Origin: Atopostipes suicloacalis DSM 15692
GTDB lineage: Bacteria; Bacillota; Bacilli; Lactobacillales; Carnobacteriaceae_A
Length of the DNA: 64,000 nucleotides
Assembly: GCF_900129085.1 (NCBI RefSeq)
Contig: NZ_FQUF01000006.1
Coordinates: 1-64,000, forward strand
Direction of reading: 5' to 3'
Shown: in pieces, positions 49,501 to 60,824 of the stretch
Numbering within the stretch: the first letter of the stretch is position 1
How the letters are laid out: every line of letters starts with the position of its first letter
Notes under the pieces: generated by a model
Databases searched by the model: none
Told to the model about the DNA's origin: nothing
The model's input: the letters and a program-made list of their open reading frames with translations, nothing else
Translations under genes and position numbers: made by a program

Positions 49501-51870
49501 TTATTTAAAAGACACGATCGTTGCTCCTGTTCCTCCTTGATTGGCGGGAGCCGTTTGGTAGCTATTCACTCGTGGGTACTTGCTTAATGCATCTTGTACT
49601 GCAGAACGAACAGCACCTGTTCCATGCCCATGAATAATGGTGACTTTTTTATAATTAGCCAACAAGGCTTGGTCGATGTATTGATCTAGTTTAGCCAAGG
49701 CAGCATCGACACGTTCTCCTCTTAAATCTAATTCAGGTCGTACAGAACTCGTGGACCCATAATATGTGGATTTTGTGGGTTCTTTTTCATTTTCTGAAGC
49801 AGATACAGCTAAGTCTTCCTCAGGTAACCGCATTTTCAGCATACCCATTTGAACCACCCATTCATCATCAATCTTTTCAACTAAAGTACCCGTTTGTCCA
49901 AGAGAATGTACAGTCACTGTCTGCCCTTCTTTTAAGGATTGCTTTTCTTTTTCGCGTTGCAAGACTTTATTTTGTTGTAAGTTGGCTTCTTCTTGTCTTA
50001 AACTCGATAACTGGGTCTGTGCATCAATAAATTCGTGTTCTTTAACGGCGGGTGCGTTTTCTGACTCTAATTGTCTTTGACGGAGGTCTGCAATAATATT
50101 GTCTGCTTTACGTTTCGTGTTTGCGACAAGTTCGTTGGCCTCTTCTTGAGCTTTTTTCTTTAAGCTTTCCTTTTCTTGTTCATAGGTTTGGTAAGCTTCA
50201 GCTAATTCTCTGTGAAGTTTTTCAGCTTCTACTAGGCGTCGACGTAAATCGATTGAGGTTTGTTCGGCCTCTTTTTGTTTTTGATCTAAATCACTAATCA
50301 TTTGATCAACGTTTTGGCTTTCACTACTCATAAGTGATCTTGAATTTTCAATGACTTCTCGGTTCATTCCTAGTCGATTCGCAATCTCAAAGGCATTACT
50401 TCGACCAGGAATCCCCATTTTAAATTTGTAGGTTGGTTTTAGGGTTTCGATATCAAATTCCATACTAGCATTCATGGTTTCTGGACGATTGTAGCCATAA
50501 AGTTTTAATTCTGGATAGTGAGAAGTCACCATCGCAAAACTTCCAATAGCACCTATCTTATCTAATATCGAAATCGCTAAGGCTGCCCCTTCTTGTGGGT
50601 CTGTACCTGCACCGACCTCATCTAAAAGCACTAAACTCTTTGAATCAAGTACTTCAAATATAGACACAATGGTTGTTAGATGAGAAGAAAAGGTAGACAA
50701 ACTTTGTTCAATCGATTGTTCATCTCCAATATCCGATAAAATATGATGAAAGACACCAATTGAACTTTCTTCTTCGACCGGCAAATATAAACCAGTTTGT
50801 CCCATCAACTGGAGCAAACCCAGTGTTTTTAAAATGACCGTTTTTCCTCCGGTATTTGGACCTGTTACAATGACTGTTTTATAGCGATCTCCTAGTTGAA
50901 TATCATTTGCAACAACTTCTTCTTCTGGAATAAGCGGATGTCTGGCACTAAAAAGTTGAATATCATTTTCTGGATGCACTTTGGGACGGGTTGCTTTCAT
51001 TTCTCGCGCATATCGTGCTTTTGCTTGCAGAACATCCAGTTTAGTTAAGATCTTTAGGTTGTTAATAATTTCTGCAGAATAAGGCACAATTTCCTGGCTT
51101 AATTCCATTAAAATACGATCTATTTCGTGTTTTTCTTCACTTTGAAGTCGCTTAAGTCGATTGTTTAAATCAAGGACACTTTGCGGTTCAACATAGAGTG
51201 TCTGTCCAGAGGAACTTTGTGCATGAACGACTCCGCCAAAAACATTACGACTATCTGCTTTTGCAGGAATAACATAGCGATCATTACGCATAGTAATAAT
51301 ATTATCTGTCAGATATTTTGCTTGACTACCACGAACAATATTATTCAGTTTCTCACGAATTCCACTTTCCGTTTGACGGATACTGGTTCGAATAGATTTT
51401 AATTTTGGACTTGCATCATCCACTACTCCTCCACTGTCCGTTAAGGTAGCAAATATTTTACGTTCTAGCTTAGATAGAACAATCATCTCATCCTTAATGG
51501 CATACAGGTGATTCAACTTGATTTCTTCTTCTTCAACATCTTGAAAGAAGTCAAAAATTTCACGAACGCCTTTTAACAACTGTCCAATTTGAATAACTTC
51601 TTGTCCCGCTAGTACAGCACCAATTTCCATTCGTTTTAAGTGAGGACGCACATCATAAAAAGTCCCTAAAGGAATGCCTCCCTTTAGACGATATAAATTA
51701 ACAGCGTCATCTGTTTCCTCTAATAAGTTCACTACTTCTGTTCGTGTTTTAGATGGTTGGATTTTTTTAGCTTTTTTTCTTCCTAGTTCTGAAACAGTAA
51801 ACTCACTTAATTGGTCAATGATTTTATAGTATTCGAGAGTTTTCATTGATTTTTCGTCTATTTGTTTCAT
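49501..51870 (-). CDS. mutS2: MutS2 (ATPase with Smr endonuclease domain)
   Basis: 789 aa. Lever/clamp-like N-terminal region, ABC-type ATPase with Walker A TGPNTGGKTVILKTLG (about residues 330-345), Walker B VLLDEVGAGTDP, a long coiled coil (about 510-620), and a C-terminal Smr domain (LDLRGERVDAALAKLD and IIHGHGTGAVR). Unlike mismatch-repair MutS it lacks the mismatch-recognition domain. In B. subtilis MutS2 splits collided ribosomes and is linked to suppression of recombination; which role applies here is unknown. Confidence 0.95.
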   Translation of the reverse strand: MKQIDEKSMKTLEYYKIIDQLSEFTVSELGRKKAKKIQPSKTRTEVVNLLEETDDAVNLYRLKGGIPLGTFYDVRPHLKRMEIGAVLAGQEVIQIGQLLKGVREIFDFFQDVEEEEIKLNHLYAIKDEMIVLSKLERKIFATLTDSGGVVDDASPKLKSIRTSIRQTESGIREKLNNIVRGSQAKYLTDNIITMRNDRYVIPAKADSRNVFGGVVHAQSSSGQTLYVEPQSVLDLNNRLKRLQSEEKHEIDRILMELSQEIVPYSAEIINNLKILTKLDVLQAKARYAREMKATRPKVHPENDIQLFSARHPLIPEEEVVANDIQLGDRYKTVIVTGPNTGGKTVILKTLGLLQLMGQTGLYLPVEEESSIGVFHHILSDIGDEQSIEQSLSTFSSHLTTIVSIFEVLDSKSLVLLDEVGAGTDPQEGAALAISILDKIGAIGSFAMVTSHYPELKLYGYNRPETMNASMEFDIETLKPTYKFKMGIPGRSNAFEIANRLGMNREVIENSRSLMSSESQNVDQMISDLDQKQKEAEQTSIDLRRRLVEAEKLHRELAEAYQTYEQEKESLKKKAQEEANELVANTKRKADNIIADLRQRQLESENAPAVKEHEFIDAQTQLSSLRQEEANLQQNKVLQREKEKQSLKEGQTVTVHSLGQTGTLVEKIDDEWVVQMGMLKMRLPEEDLAVSASENEKEPTKSTYYGSTSSVRPELDLRGERVDAALAKLDQYIDQALLANYKKVTIIHGHGTGAVRSAVQDALSKYPRVNSYQTAPANQGGTGATIVSFK

Positions 51871-51891
51871 TTTTTCACTCCGTAATCTTTA

Positions 51892-51937
51892 CAAAAAAAT
51901 GGTGTCGCAAAGCATTTTTTCCATCCGCTGCAACACC
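51892..51937 (-). terminator. Hairpin between cvpA and mutS2
   Basis: Arms ggtgtcgca (51901-51909) and tgcaacacc (51929-51937), one G-U pair on the minus strand, followed there by ATTTTTTT. Confidence 0.65.
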
Positions 51938-51944
51938 TTTTGTT

Positions 51945-52577
51945 TTATTCTTCATTTCCTTCTTCGTTCTCTTCTTTCAAAAAAGGTTCAATCGTAAGCG
52001 GTGAACGCTCCTCTTCAACCTCCTCATACGTTTCAACAATAAATCGTTGATAATTGCTATTGGTTAATTTGGGCGTGGAAGTAAGCATCGTGCGCGCTAC
52101 AAAGCTATCTGCTATTTGTTCTTGCACAACATCGTAGGGAATCAGTGACAAAAAGAAGAGAATATAAAAAATTCCTACATAATTTACAACTGCGCCAAGC
52201 ACTGAACCACCTATACCACTAAATGGTTCGGGCGCTTCAAATTGATTCACTGTATATGAAATCAACTTTGCCAAGAATCGGACAACCAACCACCCAATGA
52301 AAAAAATCAACAAGAATGAAATCAAATAATAATAAGACATACTCAACGTTAATATAAAACGTTCATCATAAAAATAATATGGATTTCCTTCAGGTAAAAA
52401 AGGTGTAGGATAAGGAACTAATAAAAATAAATATTCACTTAAGGGACGATAATAATCAAAGGCAAAAATAAGTGCAATTACATAACCAATTGTTTTTAAC
52501 AATTGTAAAATTACCCCATTTTTGTACCCGCTATAAGCCCCAATAAATAATATAAATAAAATCAATAATGTCATCAT
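51945..52577 (-). CDS. cvpA: CvpA-family membrane protein
   Basis: 210 aa with about four hydrophobic segments (about residues 1-20, 25-45, 75-100 and 115-145). The GAYSGYKNGVILQLL start and FSGIGGSVLGAVVNY region match the CvpA/YshB family, named for colicin V production in E. coli but with a probable envelope role in Bacillota. Acidic C-terminus. It lies in the zapA-cvpA-mutS2 order that is widely conserved. Confidence 0.9.
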   Translation of the reverse strand: MMTLLILFILFIGAYSGYKNGVILQLLKTIGYVIALIFAFDYYRPLSEYLFLLVPYPTPFLPEGNPYYFYDERFILTLSMSYYYLISFLLIFFIGWLVVRFLAKLISYTVNQFEAPEPFSGIGGSVLGAVVNYVGIFYILFFLSLIPYDVVQEQIADSFVARTMLTSTPKLTNSNYQRFIVETYEEVEEERSPLTIEPFLKEENEEGNEE

Positions 52578-52592
52578 ATTGTTTTCCCCTAC

Positions 52593-52865
52593 TTAACTAC
52601 GTTTTTCATTTTTGTTTAACTCATTCATTTCTTCTTCAAGTTGAATCATTTGATTCTGATAATCGATTTGATCAGAAATAGCATTTACAGCAACTAAAAT
52701 TGCTTGCTCTTCTTTTGAGAGATTGTTTGAAAGTTCATCCAACTCTATTAATTGCTTATTAATCGTTTCAGCCACTAGTTTTATATGTGCAGTCGACTTA
52801 TTACTTATAATCGTATACTCTTTATCATCAATCATAACTTTGGCTCTTCTTTTTTCTGTTGTCAT
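52593..52865 (-). CDS. zapA: Cell division protein ZapA
   Basis: 90-residue FtsZ-ring stabiliser. Beta-hairpin start (RRAKVMIDDKEYTIIS) followed by a long helix (about residues 25-88) that dimerises and bundles FtsZ filaments. It is closely followed by cvpA (15 bp). GAGAGGT precedes ATG 52865. Confidence 0.9.
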   Translation of the reverse strand: MTTEKRRAKVMIDDKEYTIISNKSTAHIKLVAETINKQLIELDELSNNLSKEEQAILVAVNAISDQIDYQNQMIQLEEEMNELNKNEKRS

Positions 52866-52939
52866 TTACACATACCTCTCTAGACTATTTACTTATCTAT
52901 CCTAACAAAAATAACAAGATTTTTCATCCCTTTAATATT

Positions 52940-52984
52940 AAAATGAGTCACTGCCCTTTCTCAAGTAAAAAAGACAGTGACTCA
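52940..52984 (-). terminator. Terminator of pheT
   Basis: Perfect 10-bp stem tgagtcactg / cagtgactca, followed by TTTTAATA on the minus strand. Confidence 0.75.
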
Positions 52985-53011
52985 CAATCGATAGAATTAG
53001 GAAGAGTAAAT

Positions 53012-55420
53012 TTAACGAATTTTTACATTCAATTGCTCAATTAATGCTTCTTGAACTCGTTTAAAGTCATTGTTCACTTCTTCTTCTTTTAGAGTAGCCT
53101 TAGGATTCGCATAATAAAGCGAATAAGCCATTGATTTCTTACCTGCTTCGATATGGTCACCTTCGTATAAATCAAATAATTGGATTCGTTGGAGCCATTT
53201 TCCACCATTTTCAGAAATGACAGCTTCTAATTCAGCATGCGTAATATCTTCTTCCACTAACAATGCGATATCACGGGAAGAACCTGGATAACGATTTAAC
53301 GCGGTATATTCGACCGCTTCTTTCTTAGCATTCACTAGCTGATCAATCGATAATTCGAAAACAAAAGTATCCGCTAAATCACTCTGTTTAGCAATCGTTG
53401 GATGGAGTTGTCCCACATAACCGATTAATTGCTCTGCTATATAAATATCTGCTGTACGACCAGGATGCATTCCCTCACGTTCTGTAGCTAAACGGTAAGT
53501 GATCTCTTCACTAAATGAAAAGGAAGATAACAAGTTTTCTACTAACCCTTTTACAGTATAAAAATCAATTGGTGTCTTTTTACCGAACCAATCTTTTTGG
53601 GTTTCACCGGTTAGTAATCCAGCAACATTGCTATATTCCACTATATCATCTTCGCCTTCTTGGTAAAAAACATGTCCAATTTCATAAAGCGCAATGTCTG
53701 AGACTTGATGGGTGATATTGTACGTGGCATCATCTAATAAACCACTAATAACATTTTGTCTAAGGCTCACGCGTTCTTTACTCATCGGATTTTGTAAATG
53801 AACAAGTTCCCCTTTTGTGATCGCATACCGACGTGCTTTTTCTGGAAGTGTTAATGAATAACTTACAGCTTCTTGTAGACCATTTCCTTCTAAAATTTCT
53901 CGAATAAGTCGTGTTGTTTTTTGCTCATCCGTTAATTCTCCTGGAGTGGATTCAGTCACTGGAAGTGTGATGGGTATATTATTATAGCCATAGATTCGAG
54001 CAATTTCTTCAATCAAATCTTCAGCAATTTCAATATCCCAACGTCGTGGCGGAATAGAAACATCTAATTGATCCTGATCAATCTTATGCTCAAATCCTAA
54101 ACGATCCAATATCTTTGAAATTTCAGTAGCAGTCAACGCACTTCCGATTAAACCATTTACTCGTTGGGTTGTTGTAGCAATCGTCACATCTTTGGTTGTT
54201 GTATGAGTAGATTCTGCCGTTCCGCTAACCATCGTTCCTCCACCTAGTTCAACCATTAATTTTGCGGCTAAATCAGCAGCTTCTTGGACGGTAGCAATAT
54301 TGATTCCCTTTTCAAAACGATTACTTGATTCACTTCGTAAATTCAAGCGATTAGCTGTTCGACGGGTTAATACTGGATTAAAAACAGCTGATTCAATCGC
54401 AATTGTTTTTGTTTCTTCCGTAATTTGAGAGTTTTCGCCTCCCATAACTCCAGCTAAAGCAACTGCTTTTTCCCCATTTGTTATGACCAAATTTTCTTGT
54501 GTTAATACATGATCACGGCCATCTAAAGTCACGAACTCTTCTCCAGGGTGAGCACGACGAACATGTATTTTTTTAGAATCTAACTTGTCATAATCAAAAG
54601 CATGTAGAGGTTGTCCAAATTCAAGCATCACATAGTTCGTAATATCTACTATTAAATCAATTGGACGTATACCCGCGTGCATTAATTTATGTTGCATCCA
54701 TAACGGACTTTCGCTAATTTTTACATCTTTAACAATACGCATACGATAATCCAATGTATCTTCCGTATGTTCTACAGAAACAGAAACATAATCTTCTACT
54801 TTTTCTGCCTCATTTTCTTGAAAATTAACCTCTTCAAAACTAGGAACTTGGTCCAATAAAGCTCCTACTTCATACGCGACTCCCCGCATACTCAGTGCAT
54901 CTGCTCGGTTAGGTGTTAAGTCAAATTCAATAATAGCGTCATCTAAACCAAGGTATGGACGAGCATCAGCACCTACTTTGGCATCTTGCTCTAAAACATA
55001 AATACCGTCTTCAGCTTTTTTTGGAATAATTGAATCTGAAAAGCCTAATTCATCTAAAGAAACAATCATTCCTTCAGAATCTTCCCCCATAAGTTTTGCT
55101 TTTTTTATTTCAAAGTTTCCTGGAAGTATTGCGCCAACTTTAGCGACGACAACTTTTTGTCCAGCAGCAACATTTGGTGCACCACAGACAATAGGGAGAA
55201 CTTGGTTGCCCACATTTACCGTTGTTTTATTTAAGTGGTCCGAGCCTTCAAGCGGTTCACACGTTTCAACTTCTCCAACGACTAGATGCTCTAAACCTTC
55301 ACCTAGTTTCTGGATTGTTTCAACTTCCAGCCCTCCTAAAGTAAATTTTTCGCCCAATTCTTCAGGGGTAATATTTGATAAATCGACATATTCTTTCAAC
55401 CAATTAAAAGAAACTAACAT
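53012..55420 (-). CDS. pheT: Phenylalanyl-tRNA synthetase beta subunit
   Basis: 802 aa. Starts [23 protein letters not shown]; a tRNA-binding OB fold follows (about residues 40-150), then B3/B4 editing-type and B5 domains, and a C-terminal anticodon-binding FDX domain (ALNRYPGSSRDIALLVEEDI). It pairs with PheS in the (alpha-beta)2 enzyme charging tRNA-Phe. It starts at the last base of pheS, so the two are translationally coupled and share the T-box leader. Confidence 0.96.
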   Translation of the reverse strand: MLVSFNWLKEYVDLSNITPEELGEKFTLGGLEVETIQKLGEGLEHLVVGEVETCEPLEGSDHLNKTTVNVGNQVLPIVCGAPNVAAGQKVVVAKVGAILPGNFEIKKAKLMGEDSEGMIVSLDELGFSDSIIPKKAEDGIYVLEQDAKVGADARPYLGLDDAIIEFDLTPNRADALSMRGVAYEVGALLDQVPSFEEVNFQENEAEKVEDYVSVSVEHTEDTLDYRMRIVKDVKISESPLWMQHKLMHAGIRPIDLIVDITNYVMLEFGQPLHAFDYDKLDSKKIHVRRAHPGEEFVTLDGRDHVLTQENLVITNGEKAVALAGVMGGENSQITEETKTIAIESAVFNPVLTRRTANRLNLRSESSNRFEKGINIATVQEAADLAAKLMVELGGGTMVSGTAESTHTTTKDVTIATTTQRVNGLIGSALTATEISKILDRLGFEHKIDQDQLDVSIPPRRWDIEIAEDLIEEIARIYGYNNIPITLPVTESTPGELTDEQKTTRLIREILEGNGLQEAVSYSLTLPEKARRYAITKGELVHLQNPMSKERVSLRQNVISGLLDDATYNITHQVSDIALYEIGHVFYQEGEDDIVEYSNVAGLLTGETQKDWFGKKTPIDFYTVKGLVENLLSSFSFSEEITYRLATEREGMHPGRTADIYIAEQLIGYVGQLHPTIAKQSDLADTFVFELSIDQLVNAKKEAVEYTALNRYPGSSRDIALLVEEDITHAELEAVISENGGKWLQRIQLFDLYEGDHIEAGKKSMAYSLYYANPKATLKEEEVNNDFKRVQEALIEQLNVKIR

Positions 55421-56475
55421 TAGGCTTCTTCTCCTTTCGCACGAAACTGACTGAGGAACCGTTGATCATTTAAATAAAAATGACGAATATCATCCACACC
55501 ATATTTCAGCATCGCCATTCGGTCCGGTCCTACACCAAACGCAAAGCCAGAATATTTTTTAGAATCAACATGACTCATTTCTAATACATTTGGATGGATC
55601 ATACCTGCTCCTAATACTTCAATCCAACCACTCTGCTTACACACATTACAGCCTGCTCCTCCACATTTAAAGCAGCTAACATCCACTTCTACGGATGGTT
55701 CCGTAAATGGGAAATAACTTGGGCGGAAACGGACTTCTCGGTCCGGTCCAAATATTTTTTTGGACATAACTTCTAAAGTTCCCATTAAATCAGACATGGT
55801 GATATTTTCATCTACAACAATTCCTTCAATTTGATGAAATTGATGAGAATGAGTCGCATCGTCTGAATCTCGACGGTAAACTTTCCCAGGACTAATCACC
55901 TTTAAAGGGCCCTTTGAAAAATCATGGGCTTCAATTACCAAAGGTTGAACTGCTGATGTTTGTGTTCTTAATAAATAGTGGTCATTAATATAAAAAGAAT
56001 CTTGCATATCGCGTGCTGGATGATCTTGTGGAACATTCACACGCTCAAAGTTGAGATAATCCGAAACAATTTCTGTTCCTCCCACAATGTTATAACCCAT
56101 CCCTAAAAAGAGATCTTCCATCTCTTCCATGATTTGGTGAATAAGATGAGTTTGTCCCCTTTTAAATTTACGGCCGGGTAGTGTTACATCAATTGTTTCC
56201 TCCCGTAATTTCTCTTCTAAAGCAAGGTGGGCTAACTCTTCTTTTTTATCCGAAATACGAGTCGATAAGTCGTCGCGAATTTCATTGGCTAATTTTCCAA
56301 TAATCGGGCGTTCCTTCTTATCCAAGTCTTTCATCATTTTTAGTAATTCGGTTAGCTGTCCTTTTTTCCCTAATAATTGGATTCTTAATTCTTCAACAGC
56401 TTTTTCAGACGTCATCTGATTAATTTTTTCTTTTGACGATTCTGCTAATTTTTCTAACTTCTCTTTTAACTCCAT
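55420..56475 (-). CDS. pheS: Phenylalanyl-tRNA synthetase alpha subunit
   Basis: 351 aa class II catalytic subunit. N-terminal coiled coil (about residues 1-85), then the catalytic core with motif 2 ([20 protein letters not shown]) and motif 3 ([17 protein letters not shown]). [18 protein letters not shown] segment near residue 267 contains four Cys, a feature of bacterial PheS. Led by a Phe-specific T-box. Confidence 0.96.
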   Translation of the reverse strand: MELKEKLEKLAESSKEKINQMTSEKAVEELRIQLLGKKGQLTELLKMMKDLDKKERPIIGKLANEIRDDLSTRISDKKEELAHLALEEKLREETIDVTLPGRKFKRGQTHLIHQIMEEMEDLFLGMGYNIVGGTEIVSDYLNFERVNVPQDHPARDMQDSFYINDHYLLRTQTSAVQPLVIEAHDFSKGPLKVISPGKVYRRDSDDATHSHQFHQIEGIVVDENITMSDLMGTLEVMSKKIFGPDREVRFRPSYFPFTEPSVEVDVSCFKCGGAGCNVCKQSGWIEVLGAGMIHPNVLEMSHVDSKKYSGFAFGVGPDRMAMLKYGVDDIRHFYLNDQRFLSQFRAKGEEA

Positions 56476-56496
56476 TTTTTTTCCTCCTAAAATAAA

Positions 56497-56765
56497 AATA
56501 ACCCCAATCCCAAAAAAGGGACGAGGTTAAACGCGGTACCACCCTAGTTCAAAAAAGGATAGACTCCTTCTTTGCACTTAAGTTTGCATAACGGTGCAAG
56601 CCGGGATGAAACCAACTATTCGAAATAAATAAATCTAGCAAAAATTTATTTCGAGCAACAGAAGTGAATTTCTCTTATTAAAGAATATAAATACTTTCAG
56701 CTAATGTATCTATTCTCTGCAATCTTTTTATAAAATACTCTTTTCTGTCATTATTTTTAAGTTTT
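56497..56765 (-). promoter_or_regulatory. T-box riboswitch (Phe) upstream of pheST
   Basis: T-box core AGGGTGGTACCGCG on the minus strand at 56532-56545, followed by a terminator (arms 56500-56511 and 56518-56528, then ATTTTTATTTT). Stem I base GACAGAA pairs with TTCTGTT; the specifier loop has AGTA on its 5' side and GAAATTCAC on its 3' side, giving specifier codon UUC (Phe) at 56667-56669. Uncharged tRNA-Phe should promote read-through. The specifier agrees with the downstream genes. Confidence 0.93.
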
Positions 56766-56798
56766 ATTATACAGTTTGTTTTAACGAATCCCATTATA
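56766..56798 (-). promoter_or_regulatory. Promoter(s) of pheST
   Basis: Two minus-strand TATAAT boxes, 56766-56771 and 56793-56798; the latter has an extended TG (TGTTATAAT). Convincing -35 boxes are lacking. Confidence 0.5.
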
Positions 56799-56850
56799 AC
56801 AAAGATTTATAAAAAAAGGTAGTTTTTATATGAAGAGAATACCTTCTAAA

Positions 56851-56899
56851 TAAAAACCCAATAGGAAACCTTCATCAAAATAAGGGGTTTCATATTGAG
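56851..56899 (-). terminator. Terminator of the V-ATPase operon
   Basis: Arms cccaataggaaacc (56857-56870) and ggggtttcatattgag (56884-56899) with one mismatch, followed by five T residues on the minus strand. Confidence 0.75.
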
Positions 56900-56948
56900 T
56901 CTTTCCTTTAATATAACTAACTGATTTAGCGTAAAGCTAAGCTATTTT

Positions 56949-57617
56949 TTATTCATTACTAGAAAGGTCTTGCATCCGTTCATTTTCAGTAAGATCTTTC
57001 TCACTGAGTACTCGTTTTACAGCCTTCATTCGGGTAAACTCTTCACGTTCTTTTTCTTCAAGCTCATTATTAATTTGTTTTTGAGCCGCTTCGAGTTGAG
57101 GAATGGTCACATTTTCTAATGCATTCACTCTTTTTTGCGTTTTTTGAATGTTACTGGCTAAACGATAGGCTGTATTTTCAATTTCAGCTAATTGTATTTG
57201 TAGTCCTTTTACTCTTTCAAAAGCTAAGCGTGTACGGTCCACCTCAATGGATGTCTCGGTTAGTGAGTAAGGGAGTGTATCTTGCTTTTTCCCTCGGTAG
57301 TCAATTTCAGGGATTTCAGAACCCATAAGACTTCGTACTTTAATGTGAATGTGACGATCCACCTCAATCGATTCTGAAATTTCTTGTAAGTTAAATATCC
57401 CTACAGCTTCTTGTGCAAGAGCCATTTGATTATAGGCATCCTCATAAGCATCGACTAAATCGTCTTGAACTTGCTTGGCTTTTTCAACCAAAGTGACAAT
57501 TTCATTCATAAGAATGAGTCGCTTTCTATCCATGAGGCTATGTCCACTTCTAGATAGTTCTAAGGTTTTCTCGATTTTCATTAAGTTCCCTTTTGTTGGT
57601 GATTGATCAATCTCCAC
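56949..57617 (-). CDS. ntpD: V-type ATPase subunit D
   Basis: Central-stalk subunit, 222 aa from GTG 57617. Two long helices form a coiled coil (about residues 8-75 and 128-205), as expected for the rotor shaft that turns inside the A3B3 ring. GAAGGTG precedes the GTG by 6 bp; an in-frame GTG at 57626 lies in that SD. It overlaps the subunit B stop by about 11 bp. Last gene of the operon. Confidence 0.92.
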   Translation of the reverse strand: MEIDQSPTKGNLMKIEKTLELSRSGHSLMDRKRLILMNEIVTLVEKAKQVQDDLVDAYEDAYNQMALAQEAVGIFNLQEISESIEVDRHIHIKVRSLMGSEIPEIDYRGKKQDTLPYSLTETSIEVDRTRLAFERVKGLQIQLAEIENTAYRLASNIQKTQKRVNALENVTIPQLEAAQKQINNELEEKEREEFTRMKAVKRVLSEKDLTENERMQDLSSNE

Positions 57618-59043
57618 TGTTAACACCTTCTTTGATGTTCAATTGTTGTGAACTTTGAAGTGAATACTCCTTATTCTCATAATATTTATCTAAAATCGTT
57701 GAATCAATACGGTTTAATTCTTCTCTAGGTAATAGACGTAACAAATCCCAACCAAGATTTAAGGTATCTTTCATCGTTCTTGTTTCGTCCATGCCTTGAC
57801 CAACAAACTCTTCTTCGAATTTCTTTCCGAATTCTAAATACATTTTATCAACATCAGAAAGTTCTTCTTCTCCAATTACAGAGGCTAAACTTCTAGCTTC
57901 TATCGTACTTGAGTAAGAAGCAAAGAGTTGATTAGCAACTCCTTCATGGTCTTCACGTGTATAATCCGCTCCAATACTGTCAGACATCAAACGAGATAAA
58001 GATGGTAATACACCAATTGGAGGGAAAATATTTTTATGTTGCAAATCACGATCCAATACGATTTGTCCCTCTGTAATATACCCGGTTAAGTCAGGAATTG
58101 GGTGCGTAATATCATCGTTAGGCATTGTTAAAATTGGAATCTGAGTAACTGATCCTTGTTTTCCTTTAACGATTCCTGCTCTTTCATAAATTGTAGCTAG
58201 CTCAGAATATAAATAACCTGGATAACCTTTACGAGAAGGAATTTCATCTTTTGCATTGGAGATTTCTCTCAATGCTTCACTAAATGAAGTCATATCCGTT
58301 AAAATAACCAATACATGATACCCCAAATCATAGGCTAAATACTCTGCGGTCGTTAAAGCCACTCTTGGTGTAATAATTCGTTCCATCACAGGATCATCAG
58401 CTGTATTTAAAAAGCTGGTAACATGATCCATCGTACCACTTTCCTCAAACGTTCGTCTGAAAAAATCAGCAGTATCATGTGTTACACCCATTGCCGCAAA
58501 AACCAACGCAAACTCGCCTTCTACGTCTTCACCTAATTTTGCTTGTTTAACAATTTGTGCAGCTAACTCATTATGGGATAATCCTTCCCCTGAAAAGATT
58601 GGAAGTTTTTGTCCACGAATCAAAGTCATCAAGCCATCAATTGCTGAAAATCCTGTTTCAATAAAGTTTTTAGGAAATACACGAGAAACTGGATTCAAAG
58701 GTGCACCATTTACATCCCGTTGGACGTCTGAATGGACAGGTCCTAGCTCATCAAGTGGGCGACCCAATCCATCAAAAGTACGACCTAAGATATCAGGAGA
58801 TAGGTCTATTTCCATCCCATGTCCACTGAATGTCGTATGTGTGTTATTTAAGGACATATTTGTCGTTTGATCAAAGACTTGAATTAAACAACGTTCACCT
58901 TCAATCGAGATGACCTGACCTATTTTTTCTTCTTTTTTATTGGTGCGAAATCGAACAATATCGCCATAGGCAGCTTCTCGCACCCCATCAATAACGACTA
59001 ATGGCCCTTCAATGGAGCTTAAATTTAAATGTTCAATTGCCAT
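57607..59043 (-). CDS. ntpB: V-type ATPase subunit B
   Basis: Non-catalytic nucleotide-binding subunit (478 aa). It lacks a full Walker A; the equivalent segment is [15 protein letters not shown]. Conserved blocks: [35 protein letters not shown] and the [10 protein letters not shown] segment. It forms the A3B3 hexamer with subunit A, 11 bp downstream of it. Confidence 0.96.
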   Translation of the reverse strand: MAIEHLNLSSIEGPLVVIDGVREAAYGDIVRFRTNKKEEKIGQVISIEGERCLIQVFDQTTNMSLNNTHTTFSGHGMEIDLSPDILGRTFDGLGRPLDELGPVHSDVQRDVNGAPLNPVSRVFPKNFIETGFSAIDGLMTLIRGQKLPIFSGEGLSHNELAAQIVKQAKLGEDVEGEFALVFAAMGVTHDTADFFRRTFEESGTMDHVTSFLNTADDPVMERIITPRVALTTAEYLAYDLGYHVLVILTDMTSFSEALREISNAKDEIPSRKGYPGYLYSELATIYERAGIVKGKQGSVTQIPILTMPNDDITHPIPDLTGYITEGQIVLDRDLQHKNIFPPIGVLPSLSRLMSDSIGADYTREDHEGVANQLFASYSSTIEARSLASVIGEEELSDVDKMYLEFGKKFEEEFVGQGMDETRTMKDTLNLGWDLLRLLPREELNRIDSTILDKYYENKEYSLQSSQQLNIKEGVNSGD

Positions 59044-59054
59044 TATATCTCTCC

Positions 59055-60824
59055 TTATCCATTCTCTTGCATTGCTTTATCATAATAGGCATCAATATCA
59101 TCATAATAATGATCAAGCATTTCTAATTGATCATTGGGTACGTCATATTTTATATTAATAATTTTATTAAAGATATTAGACTGTGTTAAATAACTCACTG
59201 GAAAGCCAAAGGAAATTAAAGATTGGCTGCGTTCATATAAATACAAAATAATGTCTAACATTTTAGCTTGCTTTTTAATTGGAACAGAACTATCAATTTC
59301 ATGAAAAGATCCTTGTTGTAAAAAGCCTAAACGAATGACTTTAGAAATTTGTAAGATTAATTTTTGTGAATCGGGTAAGACATCACTACCAATTAATTTC
59401 ACGATTTCGAGTAATTCATCTTCTTCTTTTAGAAGAACCATCATTTCATTATGATTTTTCATAAAATCTTCATCCACATTTTTAGCATACCAGTGTGATA
59501 AATCATTTAAATATTGACTGTAGCTGGTAATCCAGTTAATTGCTGGATAATGTCGCGCATGGGCTAAATCTGAATCGAGTGCCCAGAAACAACGGACATA
59601 ACGCTTGGTATTTTGTGTCACAGGTTCCGAGAAGTCTCCACCTTGAGGAGAAACAGCTCCGATAATAGAAACTGAACCATTCGTATGGTTTAAGTTTTCC
59701 ATATCTCCTGCCCTTTCATAGAAAGCAGCAATACGACTAGATAAGTAAGCAGGGAAACCTTCTTCTCCAGGCATTTCTTCTAATCGTCCAGATAATTCAC
59801 GAAGTGCTTCTGCCCATCGAGAGGTTGAATCAGCCATAATGGCTACATCATATCCCATATCCCGATAATATTCAGCAATAGTGATTCCTGTGTAAATAGA
59901 AGCTTCACGTGCTGCAACTGGCATGTCTGAAGTGTTTGCAATTAAGACTGTACGTTCCATTAAAGAAGCACCACTTCGAGGGTCAATCAGTTTGGCAAAG
60001 TCTTCTAAAACTTCTGTCATTTCATTTCCACGTTCACCACAACCAATATAGACAATAATATCTGTTTCAGCATATTTTGCAATCTGATGCTGCATGGTTG
60101 TTTTACCTGTTCCGAAACCTCCAGGAATTGCAGCAGCTCCTCCTTTGGCAATAGGAAACACAGAGTCAATAATTCTTTGTCCTGTAATTAATGGACGAGT
60201 ACTTTCAAGGCGTTCGAGTACTGTACGAGGTTTACGAATGGGCCATTTTTGAAAGCCCTTGATTTCGATAATATTCCCGTTAATTTGTTCAATTTTAACT
60301 AATACATCATTTATCGTATATTCTCCAGGTTCAACAACTTCAATAACTTTACCGGCTACATCAGGAGGTACCATCACTTTATGCATGATAGCTTTTGTTT
60401 CAGGAATTTCAGCAATAATTTCTCCGCCGTTCACTGTTTCTCCAACAGAAATTACTGGGGTCACTTCCCATAATTTTTCTCGATTTAAAGAATCCAGTTT
60501 GATTCCTTTTTTGATGTGTGCACCGCTCACTTTTTGAATTTCTTTTAATGGGCGTTCAATTCCATCAAAAATATTATCGAGCATTCCTGGACCAAGTTCT
60601 ACAGCCATTGATTCATTAGTTCCTTCAATAGGTTCACCAGGTCTTAGGCCGTTTGTGTCTTCGTAGACTTGAATCGTCGTTTTAAACTGATCAATCCCAA
60701 TAACTTCGCCAACCAAACGGTCATTTCCTACGTAAACTAACTCAGACATAGAAAAATCTGTTGGTCCTTGAATTTTAATGATTGGGCCATTTATTGCATA
60801 AATTTTATTTTTTGTTTCTATCAT
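59055..60824 (-). CDS. ntpA: V-type ATPase catalytic subunit A
   Basis: 589 aa catalytic subunit. Walker [14 protein letters not shown] (about residues 233-245), GCGERGNEM (catalytic Glu), Walker B region [15 protein letters not shown], and the V/A-specific non-homologous insert before the P-loop (about 115-190). It hydrolyses ATP to pump ions outward. It overlaps subunit E by 4 bp (60821-60824). Confidence 0.97.
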   Translation of the reverse strand: MIETKNKIYAINGPIIKIQGPTDFSMSELVYVGNDRLVGEVIGIDQFKTTIQVYEDTNGLRPGEPIEGTNESMAVELGPGMLDNIFDGIERPLKEIQKVSGAHIKKGIKLDSLNREKLWEVTPVISVGETVNGGEIIAEIPETKAIMHKVMVPPDVAGKVIEVVEPGEYTINDVLVKIEQINGNIIEIKGFQKWPIRKPRTVLERLESTRPLITGQRIIDSVFPIAKGGAAAIPGGFGTGKTTMQHQIAKYAETDIIVYIGCGERGNEMTEVLEDFAKLIDPRSGASLMERTVLIANTSDMPVAAREASIYTGITIAEYYRDMGYDVAIMADSTSRWAEALRELSGRLEEMPGEEGFPAYLSSRIAAFYERAGDMENLNHTNGSVSIIGAVSPQGGDFSEPVTQNTKRYVRCFWALDSDLAHARHYPAINWITSYSQYLNDLSHWYAKNVDEDFMKNHNEMMVLLKEEDELLEIVKLIGSDVLPDSQKLILQISKVIRLGFLQQGSFHEIDSSVPIKKQAKMLDIILYLYERSQSLISFGFPVSYLTQSNIFNKIINIKYDVPNDQLEMLDHYYDDIDAYYDKAMQENG